Position numbers and translations under genes: made by a program | The notes under the pieces: model-generated | Database searches by the model: none | What the model was told of the DNA's origin: nothing | Seen by the model: the letters and a program-made list of their open reading frames with translations, nothing else | Shown here: piece after piece, positions 16,592 to 24,997 of the stretch | How positions within the stretch are numbered: the first letter of the stretch is position 1 | Layout: each line of letters begins with the position of its first letter | Assembly: GCF_000147815.2 (NCBI RefSeq) | Contig: NC_015957.1 | Span: 1,054,001 to 1,118,000 of the forward strand | Source of the DNA: Streptomyces violaceusniger Tu 4113 | GTDB taxonomy: Bacteria; Actinomycetota; Actinomycetes; Streptomycetales; Streptomycetaceae | DNA: 64,000 nt | Direction: 5' to 3'

Positions 16592-18037
16592 ATGGCCATA
16601 CGAGCAGCGATCTACGTCAGGATCAGCCAGGACCGGGGCGGCGCGGGTCTGGGCATCGCGCGCCAGGAGGAAGACTGCCGCGCGCTGTGCTCTCGCAAGG
16701 GGTGGGATGTCGTAGACGTCTACCCCGACAACGACGTCAGCGCATACTCCGGAGCGCCCCGCCCGAAGTGGCAGGAGCTCTTGGAGGACATCAACGAAGG
16801 CGTGATCAACGCTGTCGTCTGCTGGCATGTGGACCGCCTTACCCGCTCCCCGCGAGAACTCGAAGACGTGATCGATCTTGCCGACCGGCATGGTCTGGAG
16901 CTGGCCACCGTCAGCGGCGAGATCGATCTTGCGACCCCCACCGGCCGCATGATCGCCCGGATGCTGGGAGCTGCCGCACGGCACGAGGCGGAGCACAAAG
17001 CCGAACGTCAGCAGCGGCAGCGGCGGCAGGCTGCCGAGGCGGGCAAGGTCGCCGGAGGCGGTAAGCGGCCCTTCGGGTACGAGGACGACCGGATCACTGT
17101 GCGTGAGAGCGAAGCGGAAATCATCCGAGAGGGCGCCCGCCGCGTCCTGGCGGGGGAGAGCCTGGCAAGCATCTGCCGGGACTGGAAAGGCCGGGAGATC
17201 GTCACGGCGGCAGGCATCCCGTGGAAGCCGAGCGGACTCCGTCGCATGCTCGCGTCGGCCAGGATCAGCGGACGCCGGGAGCACACCCCGCGCCGATCGT
17301 GGGAGAGCACTCGCCCGCTCCTGGGGGAGATCGTTGGCGATGCCGTATGGCCCGGGACCATCAGTCATGAGGACTCCGACCGACTACGCGCACTGCTGAG
17401 TGACCCCGACCGGCGCCGGACCAACGACGGCGGCAACCGCAGCTACCTTCTGTCCGGCATCCTTCGCTGCGGCAAGCCGACCGGGGAGCCCGGTAAGGCA
17501 TGTGGGTGGGGCATGGTCGGCCGTCCTCGGTCTGGTGTACCGCGCTACGTCTGCCCCAACACACCGGGTACGAATGCCTGCGGTGGTACGGCGGCGAATG
17601 CCGAGCGCACCGATGATCAGATCCGAGACATGGTCTTGGCCGCGTTCGAGTCGCCCACCTTCATGAAGCGTCTGCGCGAGCCGGACGAGGACGGCAGCGG
17701 GCTGTACGAGAAGGTTCGGGCTGATGAGGAGGAACTGGAGGAGCTGGCCCAGGACTACGGCAACCAGGCGATCAGCCGCAAGGAGTGGATGGTGGCCCGT
17801 GCGCCGATTCAGGAACGGCTGGAGCGCAACCGGGCCAGGCTCGCGAAGGTGTCGCGGAAAGCCGTCTTGCTGGGGTTCGTCGGCAGCTATGAGGACATGT
17901 TGAGCCGCTGGAAGAAGATGAACGACTCCCAGCGGCGGGCGGTGATCACCGCCGCTGTCCGATCCATCGAGGTACTTCCCGCGAACCCTCGCAAGAGGTG
18001 GGACCCTGACCGGTTCGTCATCGATTGGATCGCCTGA
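16592..18037 (+). CDS. Large serine recombinase (element integrase)
   Basis: 481 residues. The N-terminal resolvase catalytic domain begins AAIYVRISQDRGGAG with nucleophile Ser12, and carries the RLTRSPRELEDVIDLA and GEIDLATPTGRM signatures. A recombinase domain follows (about 160-290), then a zinc ribbon with Cys in LRCG, ACGW, YVCPN and ACGG, a coiled coil (about 355-420) and a C-terminal tail. It should integrate and excise segment 1 at the msrA att site next door. The ATG abuts the attP arm and has no ribosome site, so translation is probably leaderless. Confidence 0.9.
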   Translation: MAIRAAIYVRISQDRGGAGLGIARQEEDCRALCSRKGWDVVDVYPDNDVSAYSGAPRPKWQELLEDINEGVINAVVCWHVDRLTRSPRELEDVIDLADRHGLELATVSGEIDLATPTGRMIARMLGAAARHEAEHKAERQQRQRRQAAEAGKVAGGGKRPFGYEDDRITVRESEAEIIREGARRVLAGESLASICRDWKGREIVTAAGIPWKPSGLRRMLASARISGRREHTPRRSWESTRPLLGEIVGDAVWPGTISHEDSDRLRALLSDPDRRRTNDGGNRSYLLSGILRCGKPTGEPGKACGWGMVGRPRSGVPRYVCPNTPGTNACGGTAANAERTDDQIRDMVLAAFESPTFMKRLREPDEDGSGLYEKVRADEEELEELAQDYGNQAISRKEWMVARAPIQERLERNRARLAKVSRKAVLLGFVGSYEDMLSRWKKMNDSQRRAVITAAVRSIEVLPANPRKRWDPDRFVIDWIA

Positions 18038-18230
18038 CGCGGGGACGTGCGGAGCGGGATTCGGACTCCACGAGAGCGAAGACCCGCACCGCACGTTCGA
18101 TCACCGCCAGGTCTTCAATGACTGGAGGGAGCCCCTGCCGGGCGCGAGAAGCGGCTACGCGCCGACGAAGGTCATCCGGAGCCAACAGGCCCCCTGGAGT
18201 CAGCCGCAATTTCTTCGCGCGCGATCTCAC
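18018..18230 (-). CDS. Small hypothetical protein between rep and int
   Basis: At most 70 residues; the conserved-looking part is LAPDDLRRRVAASRARQGLP followed by PVIEDLAVIERAVRVFAL. The gene overlaps the 3' end of rep (same strand) and the 3' end of the integrase (opposite strand). The real start is uncertain and may be a TTG inside the overlap. Its place beside int, where pSAM2-type elements keep xis, makes it a candidate recombination directionality factor, but nothing in the sequence proves this. Confidence 0.5.
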   Translation of the reverse strand: MRSRAKKLRLTPGGLLAPDDLRRRVAASRARQGLPPVIEDLAVIERAVRVFALVESESRSARPRVRRSNR

Positions 18231-19587
18231 GATTTCGGGCGTGGTCTTCGGCGATTCCGGCAGCCAGGAGCGCGGCGCCGGGGGTGTGCCCCGAGCCGAC
18301 GTAGCGCCAGTGGGCGTCTGTGATCAGGTCGGGGTCGGCGGGTTGGGTTTCGCCGGATTGGTGGTTGGCGCGTTCGGCGCGTAGTGCTGTGTAGGTGGTG
18401 GAGTAGGCACGGGATTTGGTGAGGATGTGGCCCCGATAGCCGAGGGTGTGAGCCCAGGAGCGCAGACGTAGGGGTTCCAGTTCGAGGAGGCCGCCAAGGC
18501 GCCAGCAGGTGCGCATGAGGGCGCGTACGTGTGCCGACACGGGGGCAGCTGTGATCTCGTCGGGGCTGGTGATCTGGTGGTCGAGTCCGGCCCCGGTGTC
18601 GGTGGCCCCTTTGGTGACGTACTTGGCGACGTAGGCGGCTACTGCGTCGTCGGCCAGGCCCTCACCGTCGCCGAAGGCCCGGAGCGGCCGGGCGTCGAGT
18701 TCGGCGCCCCAGCGCAGTTCGTGTTCCCCCAGGACCGCGCTGAAGGGGGTACGGAGCCGTACGGCCGCAGCGGCGGTGCGGACCACGGCCGTGAGCACGT
18801 CGGCCGTTGCCCAGACCGGGGGCGAATCGTCTGGCCCGCGTGCGCCGTCCAGACGCACGACAGCGTGGACGTGGACGGCTGCGCGCTTTTGGTACTCGGC
18901 GACTTTGGCGTAGGAGATGCGCAGGCTGCGCCGCAGGCCGGTACGGGTGCGCCCGACACGGGCGGCGAGGTGGTTGTACAGGTTGTCGGTGAACGCCTTC
19001 CACAGCCGTCCCGCGTGCGCGTGCCACAGGACGTGTGCCGGGTAGTCGTAGCAGTCGGGGCACAGCGGCTGGCCGGTGAGCGGGTCGTCTGCGTCGTGGA
19101 CGGCCGGGCAGCCGAGGGGACGGCCGTGTTCGCACTCTCCGCCGTCGCGGCGCGGTCGACAGCGCCGGCCGTCAGCGGTGACGTGGTGGACGGGGCCGAA
19201 GCTGGGGGCCGTGAGGGTGAGGAAGAGCCGGGGTCGCTCGCGGACGTCCGCCGGTACGGTCTTGCCGCCGACGAGTCCGGCACGAACGAGGTGGAAGGTG
19301 TCGCCGGCGTGGAGGCGGGAGCAGGGGGCGCAGACGGTTTGGCGGCGGTTGCGGCAGCGGATCAGGAGCCGTTCGCCAGGCTCATCGCGGGTGTCGTAGT
19401 GGTGCAGTACCTCACCCGTGAGCGTGTCGCGGGTGGTGGTGGAGCCGGTGAGGTGGATCGGGTGGGCGCTGCCTCCGGTAGCGGTGATCTGCTCTAACCA
19501 GCGGCCGAAGCGAGGGCCTTGGACGAGGCGGATCAAGTCTCGGTCTACTTCGAAGAGCTGACGCAGGCGCGCCGCACGGTCGAGCAC
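18172..19587 (-). CDS. RepSA-like replication initiator (rolling-circle type)
   Basis: About 471 residues. Two Cys-pair clusters occur early (CAPC; CPDCYD with CEHGRPLGCP). The HUH-like metal motif is in AAVHVHAVVRLDG, and a candidate catalytic tyrosine region is AAYVAKYVTKGATD. This combination and length fit the Rep of pSAM2-like actinomycete integrative elements, which nicks the origin and starts rolling-circle replication of the excised circle. The assigned GTG start at 19587 lacks a strong ribosome site, so the true start may be slightly upstream. Confidence 0.85.
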   Translation of the reverse strand: MLDRAARLRQLFEVDRDLIRLVQGPRFGRWLEQITATGGSAHPIHLTGSTTTRDTLTGEVLHHYDTRDEPGERLLIRCRNRRQTVCAPCSRLHAGDTFHLVRAGLVGGKTVPADVRERPRLFLTLTAPSFGPVHHVTADGRRCRPRRDGGECEHGRPLGCPAVHDADDPLTGQPLCPDCYDYPAHVLWHAHAGRLWKAFTDNLYNHLAARVGRTRTGLRRSLRISYAKVAEYQKRAAVHVHAVVRLDGARGPDDSPPVWATADVLTAVVRTAAAAVRLRTPFSAVLGEHELRWGAELDARPLRAFGDGEGLADDAVAAYVAKYVTKGATDTGAGLDHQITSPDEITAAPVSAHVRALMRTCWRLGGLLELEPLRLRSWAHTLGYRGHILTKSRAYSTTYTALRAERANHQSGETQPADPDLITDAHWRYVGSGHTPGAALLAAGIAEDHARNREIAREEIAADSRGPVGSG

Positions 19588-19728
19588 GGCGCGCCTGTCA
19601 GCCGAGGCGTTCTCGGCGGTGATGGTGGGGACCTCCCAGGGTGGGCCGCCGCAGCGGCACGGATGGATGCGGTTGGGTGGGTGTCGTCCATGGCGATCAC
19701 TCCCTGGTTCGCGGGCCGAATGGGTGGG

Positions 19729-19842
19729 TTAGCGGATGGTGCCGGTGCCCCGGCAGCAGCGGCAGCGCCGCCGGTGTCCGGTGCGGGTCCTGCGGTAGCG
19801 CTCTCCCTTGCAGACGGGGCAGCGGACACGACGCATGGTCAT
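19729..19842 (-). CDS. Small zinc-ribbon-like protein (37 aa)
   Basis: The ATG at 19842 has GGGAGG 8 bases upstream. The peptide MTMRRVRCPVCKGERYRRTR, then a second CRCCRG cluster, holds two Cys pairs like a DnaJ-type zinc ribbon and is strongly basic, so nucleic-acid binding is plausible. Small genes of this kind sit between rep and tra in many actinomycete integrative elements. Role unknown. Confidence 0.65.
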   Translation of the reverse strand: MTMRRVRCPVCKGERYRRTRTGHRRRCRCCRGTGTIR

Positions 19843-19865
19843 CTGGTGGGGCCTCCCGGGATGGT

Positions 19866-20063
19866 CTAGCTGTTGTGGGTGAAGCCGGACAGGAGCCAGT
19901 TCACGAGCCCGTTGGTGCTGTCGATGACTGGGGTCTGGCCCAGGTACATGCCGAACAGGCCGATCAACAGCGCTTCCCACCACCGCACCGCGCGGGACCG
20001 CAGGAGCAGGACCGTCGCGAGCCCGAAGAGCAGCGCCAGGGAGAGGACCAGGGATTCACTCAT
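19866..20063 (-). CDS. Small membrane protein of the transfer operon
   Basis: 65 residues with two hydrophobic helices (LVLSLALLFGLATVLLL; WWEALLIGLFGMYLGQTPV) joined by a short RSRAVR turn. Its ATG overlaps the stop of the FtsK/TraB gene (ATGA). Its place directly after tra suggests a spread (Spd-like) protein that helps intramycelial transfer. That assignment is by position only. Confidence 0.7.
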   Translation of the reverse strand: MSESLVLSLALLFGLATVLLLRSRAVRWWEALLIGLFGMYLGQTPVIDSTNGLVNWLLSGFTHNS

Positions 20064-21370
20064 GCGCCCTCACCCGCGTCCAGGTCTTCCAACGCACGGG
20101 CAACCCCAGCCAGGCGGAACGCCAGCCCCGCGTACTCAGCCGCCGTGACTTGGGCCTCGGCGGGGGTGGTCAGGTGGGACCGCCCGCGCATCCAGCTGCC
20201 CGTATCACCCGCGGTCACGGCGACGCCCTGTTCGGCCTCCCCGATGGACTGCGCCACCGCCACGGCATCCTTGTTCAGATCACCCAGGGTCATCTCGGCG
20301 GTGCCCGGATCGTTGACCCGGTGGCAGACACGCCCGCTCAACTGGGCGCGCAGCGCCGTCACACCTGGCCCGAGATCGGAGCCGACCCGCTGTCCGGCCA
20401 CCACCAGATGCATGCCGAGTGCCGCCCCGAGTTGGGCCAGGCGCAGGAGGTAGGTCGAGCACTGCTCAGCCTCCGCCCGCTGCTCCTTGCTCCCGTTGGT
20501 CAGGTAGAGCTCAGCTATCTCGTCCACGACCACCACCACGGGCACCGGGCGTTCCTTCTCCGGCAGCTCCCATATGGAGCGGGCCCCGGCTGCACGGCAG
20601 GTGCGCATGCGCTCTTGCATGTCGACCACCAGGGCGCCGAGCATGGCGACCGCTTGACTGCGGCAGGTGGCCAGGGCTGAGAGCCGCTGTTGGAACAGGC
20701 CCAGTTCCATGCCGCCCTTGCAGTCGATGCCGACCAGGGCGACGGGTTGCGAGGCAAGTTCGGTGATCAGCCGGGCGATCAGCGTGGACTTTCCCGATCG
20801 GGTGGCGCCGACGATCAGCCAGTGCGGCACGCGGCGGAAGTCCATCACCCACGCCCCACCGGTCTCCATTGCGCCGACCACCGCCGACAGCAGCGACGCC
20901 GACACCTCCCCCGTGGGCCGGTCGGGGTGTTCCAGCAGGTCATGGGCCGTCGCGGTGATCAGTACGATGCCGCGTTCGGGGGAGACGACCCGCACCGCGT
21001 GCACCCGCCAGGCATGCACTAACGCCTCAGCCGCCGCCAGGAACGGGGCCGGAGTCTGGCCCGCGTGCAGCCGCACCCGCACCGACAGCCCGTTCGGCGT
21101 GGGCCAGGGGAAGGAGCAGCGCGGGGCGTGGGTGCGCAAGGGGTCGCCCTTGACCGCCAGGTCACCCAGCAGGCGCCGGTTGGGCTGGTGGGAGACAGTG
21201 AGGTCATTGAGGTGAGCGACCTTGCGCCAGGTGACCATCACCCGCAGCGCGGTACGCGGGTACCCGAACAGGTACCAACGCCAGTGGGGCCACCGCTCCG
21301 GCCGACGGGTGGCGAGCGCAACCGTCCAGGCCAGCGCCACCAGCACGGCAGGGAGGAGAAGCTGACTCAT
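20060..21370 (-). CDS. FtsK/SpoIIIE-type transfer ATPase (TraB/TraSA-like)
   Basis: 436 residues. An N-terminal membrane segment (LLLPAVLVALAWTVALA), then an FtsK-like ATPase with Walker A GATRSGKST (about 188-196) and Walker B VVVVVDEIAEL (D283-E284). Single proteins of this type move double-stranded DNA between Streptomyces hyphae by recognising short clt repeats. It overlaps the upstream small regulator (ATG/stop at 21370) and the downstream membrane gene, so the transfer genes form one tightly coupled operon. Confidence 0.9.
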   Translation of the reverse strand: MSQLLLPAVLVALAWTVALATRRPERWPHWRWYLFGYPRTALRVMVTWRKVAHLNDLTVSHQPNRRLLGDLAVKGDPLRTHAPRCSFPWPTPNGLSVRVRLHAGQTPAPFLAAAEALVHAWRVHAVRVVSPERGIVLITATAHDLLEHPDRPTGEVSASLLSAVVGAMETGGAWVMDFRRVPHWLIVGATRSGKSTLIARLITELASQPVALVGIDCKGGMELGLFQQRLSALATCRSQAVAMLGALVVDMQERMRTCRAAGARSIWELPEKERPVPVVVVVDEIAELYLTNGSKEQRAEAEQCSTYLLRLAQLGAALGMHLVVAGQRVGSDLGPGVTALRAQLSGRVCHRVNDPGTAEMTLGDLNKDAVAVAQSIGEAEQGVAVTAGDTGSWMRGRSHLTTPAEAQVTAAEYAGLAFRLAGVARALEDLDAGEGA

Positions 21371-21732
21371 CAGGCACCACCGCCCTTACCCGCCGGGGCC
21401 GTTACGGACGAGGCCAGGGCCGGTATAGGGGTGATGGCAGCGGCGCGGAAGCTGATGCCGTGACGGTCGCCCATTGCCCAGGCGAACGCCTCCAGTCCCG
21501 TCACCCGCACCTCCGAGCCCTCCACCACTCCCTTGGGTTCTCCGGGGACGGCGATTTCGATCACCGAGACGCGCCGCCCGTCCTGCCGCACTGTCACGGC
21601 GACGGTGTAGACCGTGTTGCCGTCCCGGTCCTTCTTGACCTCCTTGCTCTCAAAGTCCGCGATCTTCGGTTCGGGCCCGACAGCGCACCGCAGTACGCCG
21701 AGTCGGGTGGTGTCCACAGGTATGGACTGCAT
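21370..21732 (-). CDS. Small element regulatory protein (SCO3933-like / Pra-like)
   Basis: 120 residues from ATG 21732 with AAGGAGG upstream. The pattern IPVDTTRLGVL, DFESKEVKKDRDGNTVY, VSVIEIAVPG and a final GISFRAAAITP matches a family found just upstream of tra in Streptomyces integrative elements. These are annotated from memory as SCO3933-family regulatory proteins or replication/integration activators. First gene of the transfer operon, divergent from the GntR repressor. Confidence 0.68.
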   Translation of the reverse strand: MQSIPVDTTRLGVLRCAVGPEPKIADFESKEVKKDRDGNTVYTVAVTVRQDGRRVSVIEIAVPGEPKGVVEGSEVRVTGLEAFAWAMGDRHGISFRAAAITPIPALASSVTAPAGKGGGA

Positions 21733-21773
21733 GGGGTGTGGGCCTCCTTGGCCAGCCAGGACGTCACACGTCA

Positions 21774-21870
21774 TGTGACATCACTCGTACTTACGAGTTC
21801 CGACTATGCCTGCCTTGACGGCCGGAGGCAAGTACTTATGCTTACGAGTGACATCAGTTCACGTCAGGGC
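21774..21870. promoter_or_regulatory. Divergent tra/korSA promoter with repeated operator halves
   Basis: Between the transfer operon and the GntR gene lies a perfect palindrome, ACTCGTA-CT-TACGAGT (21783-21798). A second CTTACGAGT half site lies at 21841-21849 beside a degenerate left arm. Flanking GTGACATCA motifs occur on both sides (21773-21783 and 21848-21856 areas), one at each end of the operator pair. The layout fits binding of the GntR/KorSA-like repressor between both promoters. This assignment is from position. Confidence 0.6.
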
Positions 21871-21901
21871 TGCTGACGACAGGTGATGAGGAGAGCCCGG
21901 C

Positions 21902-22678
21902 ATGGGAGAGATCCAGCGCCCCGGAGCGCTGTACCAGCAGGTTGCAGCCGAGATCCGCAGCGGCATCGCCGCAGGCGAGTACAAGCCCGGGAGCCCGCTC
22001 CCCTCAGAGAGCCAGCTCATCGAGCGCTACAAGGTCAGCCGCCCCACCGTCCGCAAAGCCATCGCCGCACTCCGCGCCGAAGGACTCATCGAGGTCATTC
22101 ACGGCAAGGGCAGCTACGTCCGCGCCCTGCCCGCCCCCGCCGTCACCATCGAGCGCACCATCACCCGCAGCGGCAAGACCTTCCGCACCGGACACCACGC
22201 GTGGGAGCAGACCGAGACCCCGGCCATCTACCGCACCGCGACCACCGCGACTACGGGCCCGCTGCTCGGACTCGCCGAGGGGGAAGCACTGTTCGGCGTT
22301 GACCGGCTGCTGGCCGACCCCGACACCGGAACCCGTGCCCTGCACACCGTGCTGATCCCGTTCGCCACCGCCGACCAGGCCGAACAGCTAGCCGAAGCGC
22401 CGGACACCGACCCGGAACAGATCTACGCCATCCTCACCGCCGCCGGACACAAACTCACCTGGCACGAGACCGTGAGCGCCCGCATGCCACTGCCCGACGA
22501 ACGCAGCACGCTGAACACCCCCGACGCGACCCCGATCCTCCACACCGCCTGCGTCACCCACGGCACCGACGACCGCCCGCTGATCCTCGAAGAACTCCGC
22601 GCAAGCGCCGACCGCGCCCAAGTCGCCTACCGCATCACGGCCGATACCTCTCGCCGAATCAACGCAGTTAGGGATTAA
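21902..22678 (+). CDS. GntR/HutC-family repressor (KorSA-like)
   Basis: 258 residues. The N-terminal GntR winged HTH (ALYQQVAAEIRSGIAAGEYK; SRPTVRKAIAALRAEGLIEV; GKGSYV) is followed by a UTRA-type effector domain (about 90-250, with LLGLAEGEALFGVDRLLADP). In pSAM2-type elements a GntR protein in this position (KorSA) represses transfer and replication genes. It reads away from the transfer operon and ends convergent with the PIN gene. Confidence 0.85.
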   Translation: MGEIQRPGALYQQVAAEIRSGIAAGEYKPGSPLPSESQLIERYKVSRPTVRKAIAALRAEGLIEVIHGKGSYVRALPAPAVTIERTITRSGKTFRTGHHAWEQTETPAIYRTATTATTGPLLGLAEGEALFGVDRLLADPDTGTRALHTVLIPFATADQAEQLAEAPDTDPEQIYAILTAAGHKLTWHETVSARMPLPDERSTLNTPDATPILHTACVTHGTDDRPLILEELRASADRAQVAYRITADTSRRINAVRD

Positions 22679-22795
22679 TGAGGCTGTTCGCTCTAGGAAT
22701 CCTGAAGGTTGGAGGCGCACTCCCCGAGACGGGCGGATAGCAGAATCGACCAGTGAACAAGCGACACCGGTTCGCTTCAGCGAGTGGCCGTTTCC

Positions 22796-24004
22796 TTAGT
22801 TCTCGTCTAGCTCGTGCCGCACGGCGTTCCTTAGCCATGACAGACTCTTGCGCACTTGTCGGTTCTCAAAGCTGTTGCTGAAGACCAACATATTCCTTAG
22901 CTGGCGTTCCAGGGCTATACGGGAGCCGCCGTCCAAGTCCTCGGTTTCATCAAGCCAATGCTCTGCTGGAACAACATTGAAGTCGCCATTCTCAAGAGCC
23001 GTGCTATTGGAACTGCGGAGTACTGTGAGGCGAGGGTCGTCGCTGCTCGGGTTAAAGAGGACCCGCGTCTCCCAAGCGCAGCCCGCAGGAGCAAGGCCAA
23101 TAGGGGCAATGATGGTCGCCGTTCCGTAAATGACCCATCGGACAGTTGCTGTGCACCACTCATGCTCTCCCATGCGGTACGCGTCTACGTCGCGAAAAGA
23201 TCCCAATACGCTCACGGGCGACGCAAAACCAAATACGCTCGCACGTTTCACGTCGTCCCCCAGGCGGCCCCAGGAGATGGTGCACTGGAAGGATGTGCGG
23301 CGAGCCTGTAGTTGACCCATTAGCTCTTCAGTGATGATTTGGAGGCTGTCTGAGGAAGTCAACGCCCTCCGAACCGCGTCCTCGTCTGTCTCCGCAGGCT
23401 GCGCAAAACGGGACACGACACCATCGAGCGTTGTCAGGTGTATGAACCTTTCAGCCAGTCCCCTGAGATCCTGGTTCATCGGGAATGGGTATGATGATCC
23501 GTCTCCGAAATCTCTCGTGTTCGAGCTGATGAAATAAGTGACCTCTTCTGGGTGCTCCTTAGCGTATTCGATGGCCGACAACCAGATTACTGCGTCGCGG
23601 AACCCAGTCTTTGCTGATTTTCCACCATCGGATGCCTTGCAGGGCGCCAACGCATTGGCCTCGCGGAACGCGGCCTCACGAAGGGCACTCTCGCTTGTTG
23701 GAATGACATCGACGATGGTGCCGTATGCATCACGCCAGTGCTGCCGCACCCGATCTGGGGCAGGGTTTCCAAGTAGCATTGTACGAATTGACCACGGGGT
23801 GGCCTGTTGTAGAGCTCGAACAGCGTCCTCCGCTGCCCTGAACTTCTGCTGGTACTTCACCGCCTGCTGAGCAGCCAGCTCCTCCATCACCATCCACGGG
23901 ACCGCGACGCGTTCGATGCCTACCTGGCGAATCGTGCGAAGCAGATCCGCGCTACTGCTCCCCAGTCCACACTCCCGCAGAATGCACGTATCCATAATGA
24001 TCAA
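22796..24004 (-). CDS. PIN-domain (DUF4935-like) protein, element cargo
   Basis: 402 residues from a TTG at 24004 with GGGGAGG 9 bases upstream. The first 170 residues form a PIN nuclease fold: D5 in IIMDTCIL, E41-E42 in VMEELAAQ, D137 in GFRDAVIW and D165 in SNTRDFGD, the acidic metal-binding set. The remaining 230 residues are a mixed domain I do not recognise. PIN enzymes are Mg-dependent RNases, often toxins or antiviral effectors. Codon use is less GC-biased than its neighbours, so this is probably acquired cargo. No antitoxin partner is adjacent. Confidence 0.75.
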   Translation of the reverse strand: MIIMDTCILRECGLGSSSADLLRTIRQVGIERVAVPWMVMEELAAQQAVKYQQKFRAAEDAVRALQQATPWSIRTMLLGNPAPDRVRQHWRDAYGTIVDVIPTSESALREAAFREANALAPCKASDGGKSAKTGFRDAVIWLSAIEYAKEHPEEVTYFISSNTRDFGDGSSYPFPMNQDLRGLAERFIHLTTLDGVVSRFAQPAETDEDAVRRALTSSDSLQIITEELMGQLQARRTSFQCTISWGRLGDDVKRASVFGFASPVSVLGSFRDVDAYRMGEHEWCTATVRWVIYGTATIIAPIGLAPAGCAWETRVLFNPSSDDPRLTVLRSSNSTALENGDFNVVPAEHWLDETEDLDGGSRIALERQLRNMLVFSNSFENRQVRKSLSWLRNAVRHELDEN

Positions 24005-24590
24005 GGTGGCGTTCCTCCCCCTCACGCTTCTGGTCAAGCGTGCCAGGAAGGCATGGGTGCTTGCACCGGATACGGCTTACCTCCCCGGCTAGCAAGGGTG
24101 GTGTGCACGCAGGGGCGACGCCGCTCAGCTTGTTGCCCGCCCTCAGTCGGTCAGCTCCGCGATGCTGACATTGACTGTCGAAACCTGTCTTCACTTACTC
24201 AAGGGCGCGCCTTGCGGCGCGCCGGGCGGTCTGGCCGCCCCGCCGGGCTGCGGCGTGGCCGCCGGTCCCGTCGGGCGCCCACCGCCCGCACTCCCAGCGC
24301 ACCCGCGAGCGCTCGCCGAGGAGCCGACCGCCGTTCGGGGCGGAGGTGTTGTGGCTGGGGCCGACGGCCTACGCGGATTTTAGGCAGCCACCACGGGGCG
24401 AGCCTCTAAGAACAGGGGGCCGATCGGTCGCAAACGCGGGCAGGATCACAGACCCGCCCGATTCGCCGGGCCAGCGTAAGGCCCCCTGTTCTCTCGCCCC
24501 GTGGCAGCTCCCGCCCAAAATCCGCTACGGCCGGCGGCGTGCCCACAGCGCACCGATCCAGCACCGCACGCCCGCCACCGGCCACCCCGA
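24005..24590. other. 586-bp non-coding region of segment 1, origin/transfer candidate
   Basis: I see no convincing gene here. The left third is ordinary intergenic sequence. From 24203 there are GC-rich hairpins: GGCGCGCC-TTGC-GGCGCGCC at 24203-24222 and GGGCGG-TCTGG-CCGCCC at 24223-24239. A long inverted repeat follows at 24373-24525 (listed separately). Rolling-circle elements need a nick site, a single-strand origin and a transfer locus, and this is the only large gene-free stretch in the element. Confidence 0.6.
24373..24525. repeat. Long interrupted inverted repeat (single-strand origin candidate)
   Basis: Three nested pairs of perfect arms share one axis: GCGGATTTT (24373-24381) with AAAATCCGC (24517-24525); CCACGGGGCGAG (24391-24402) with CTCGCCCCGTGG (24493-24504); AGAACAGGGGGCC (24409-24421) with GGCCCCCTGTTCT (24480-24492). 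Together they give 34 paired positions with small internal loops and a 58-base head that holds a further GCGGG/CCCGC pair. This could fold as a large cruciform or RNA hairpin, as in single-strand initiation sites of rolling-circle plasmids. Confidence 0.75.
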
Positions 24591-24881
24591 TCAGCTGGCC
24601 CTGCCCAGCCGGGCCGCCGTCACCCGCGCCAGCATCGCCACCTCACGCGCCGACGCCGCCGACAACTCCAACCGCACGACCCCGGAGCCGTCCGTGCCCG
24701 AAGCGGCACGCAGCCGCACTCCTGCCGTCTCCACGCCGACGAGCCTCAGCGCTTCGCCCAGCTCGGTCGCGGCCTCCCTCGCGTCCCGCCAGCCGCTCAT
24801 GTAGTCCACTCCGCGTACCCATATCCCCGCCTCCAGGTCTGCCGCCTCTCCGTCGAACCTGTCGTCCTCAGGGCCGCCCAT
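24591..24881 (-). CDS. Hypothetical protein (96 aa)
   Basis: The ATG at 24879-24881 gives 96 residues with an acidic N-terminus (MGGPEDDRFDGEAADLEAGI) and a helical middle (YMSGWRDAREAATELGEALR) before beta-strand-like and helical ends (GSGVVRLELSAASAREVAML). A GAAGG lies about 12 bases upstream, so the start is only fairly secure. No family recognised. It sits downstream of the three-gene operon at 25084-25945, beyond a terminator-like hairpin. Confidence 0.55.
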   Translation of the reverse strand: MGGPEDDRFDGEAADLEAGIWVRGVDYMSGWRDAREAATELGEALRLVGVETAGVRLRAASGTDGSGVVRLELSAASAREVAMLARVTAARLGRAS

Positions 24882-24997
24882 TTGGTCAAGTTCCCTTCTC
24901 TGCAAGCCGCCTGACAATCAATGACCGGGCCACGTCGAGCGGGAGCACGACGACGACCCCGGTACCATCGGCACCGGGGTTCGTGATCGATCCCCAG

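Noticed and set aside
16520..17368. Minus-strand frame ending in the displaced msrA tail and running over the integrase
   Set aside because: Only the last 15 codons (native msrA tail) are meaningful. The upstream part is antisense of the integrase.
24203..24239. GC hairpins as terminators of the PIN gene
   Set aside because: The PIN gene is transcribed away from them, so they would not terminate it. They fit better as part of a structured origin or transfer region.
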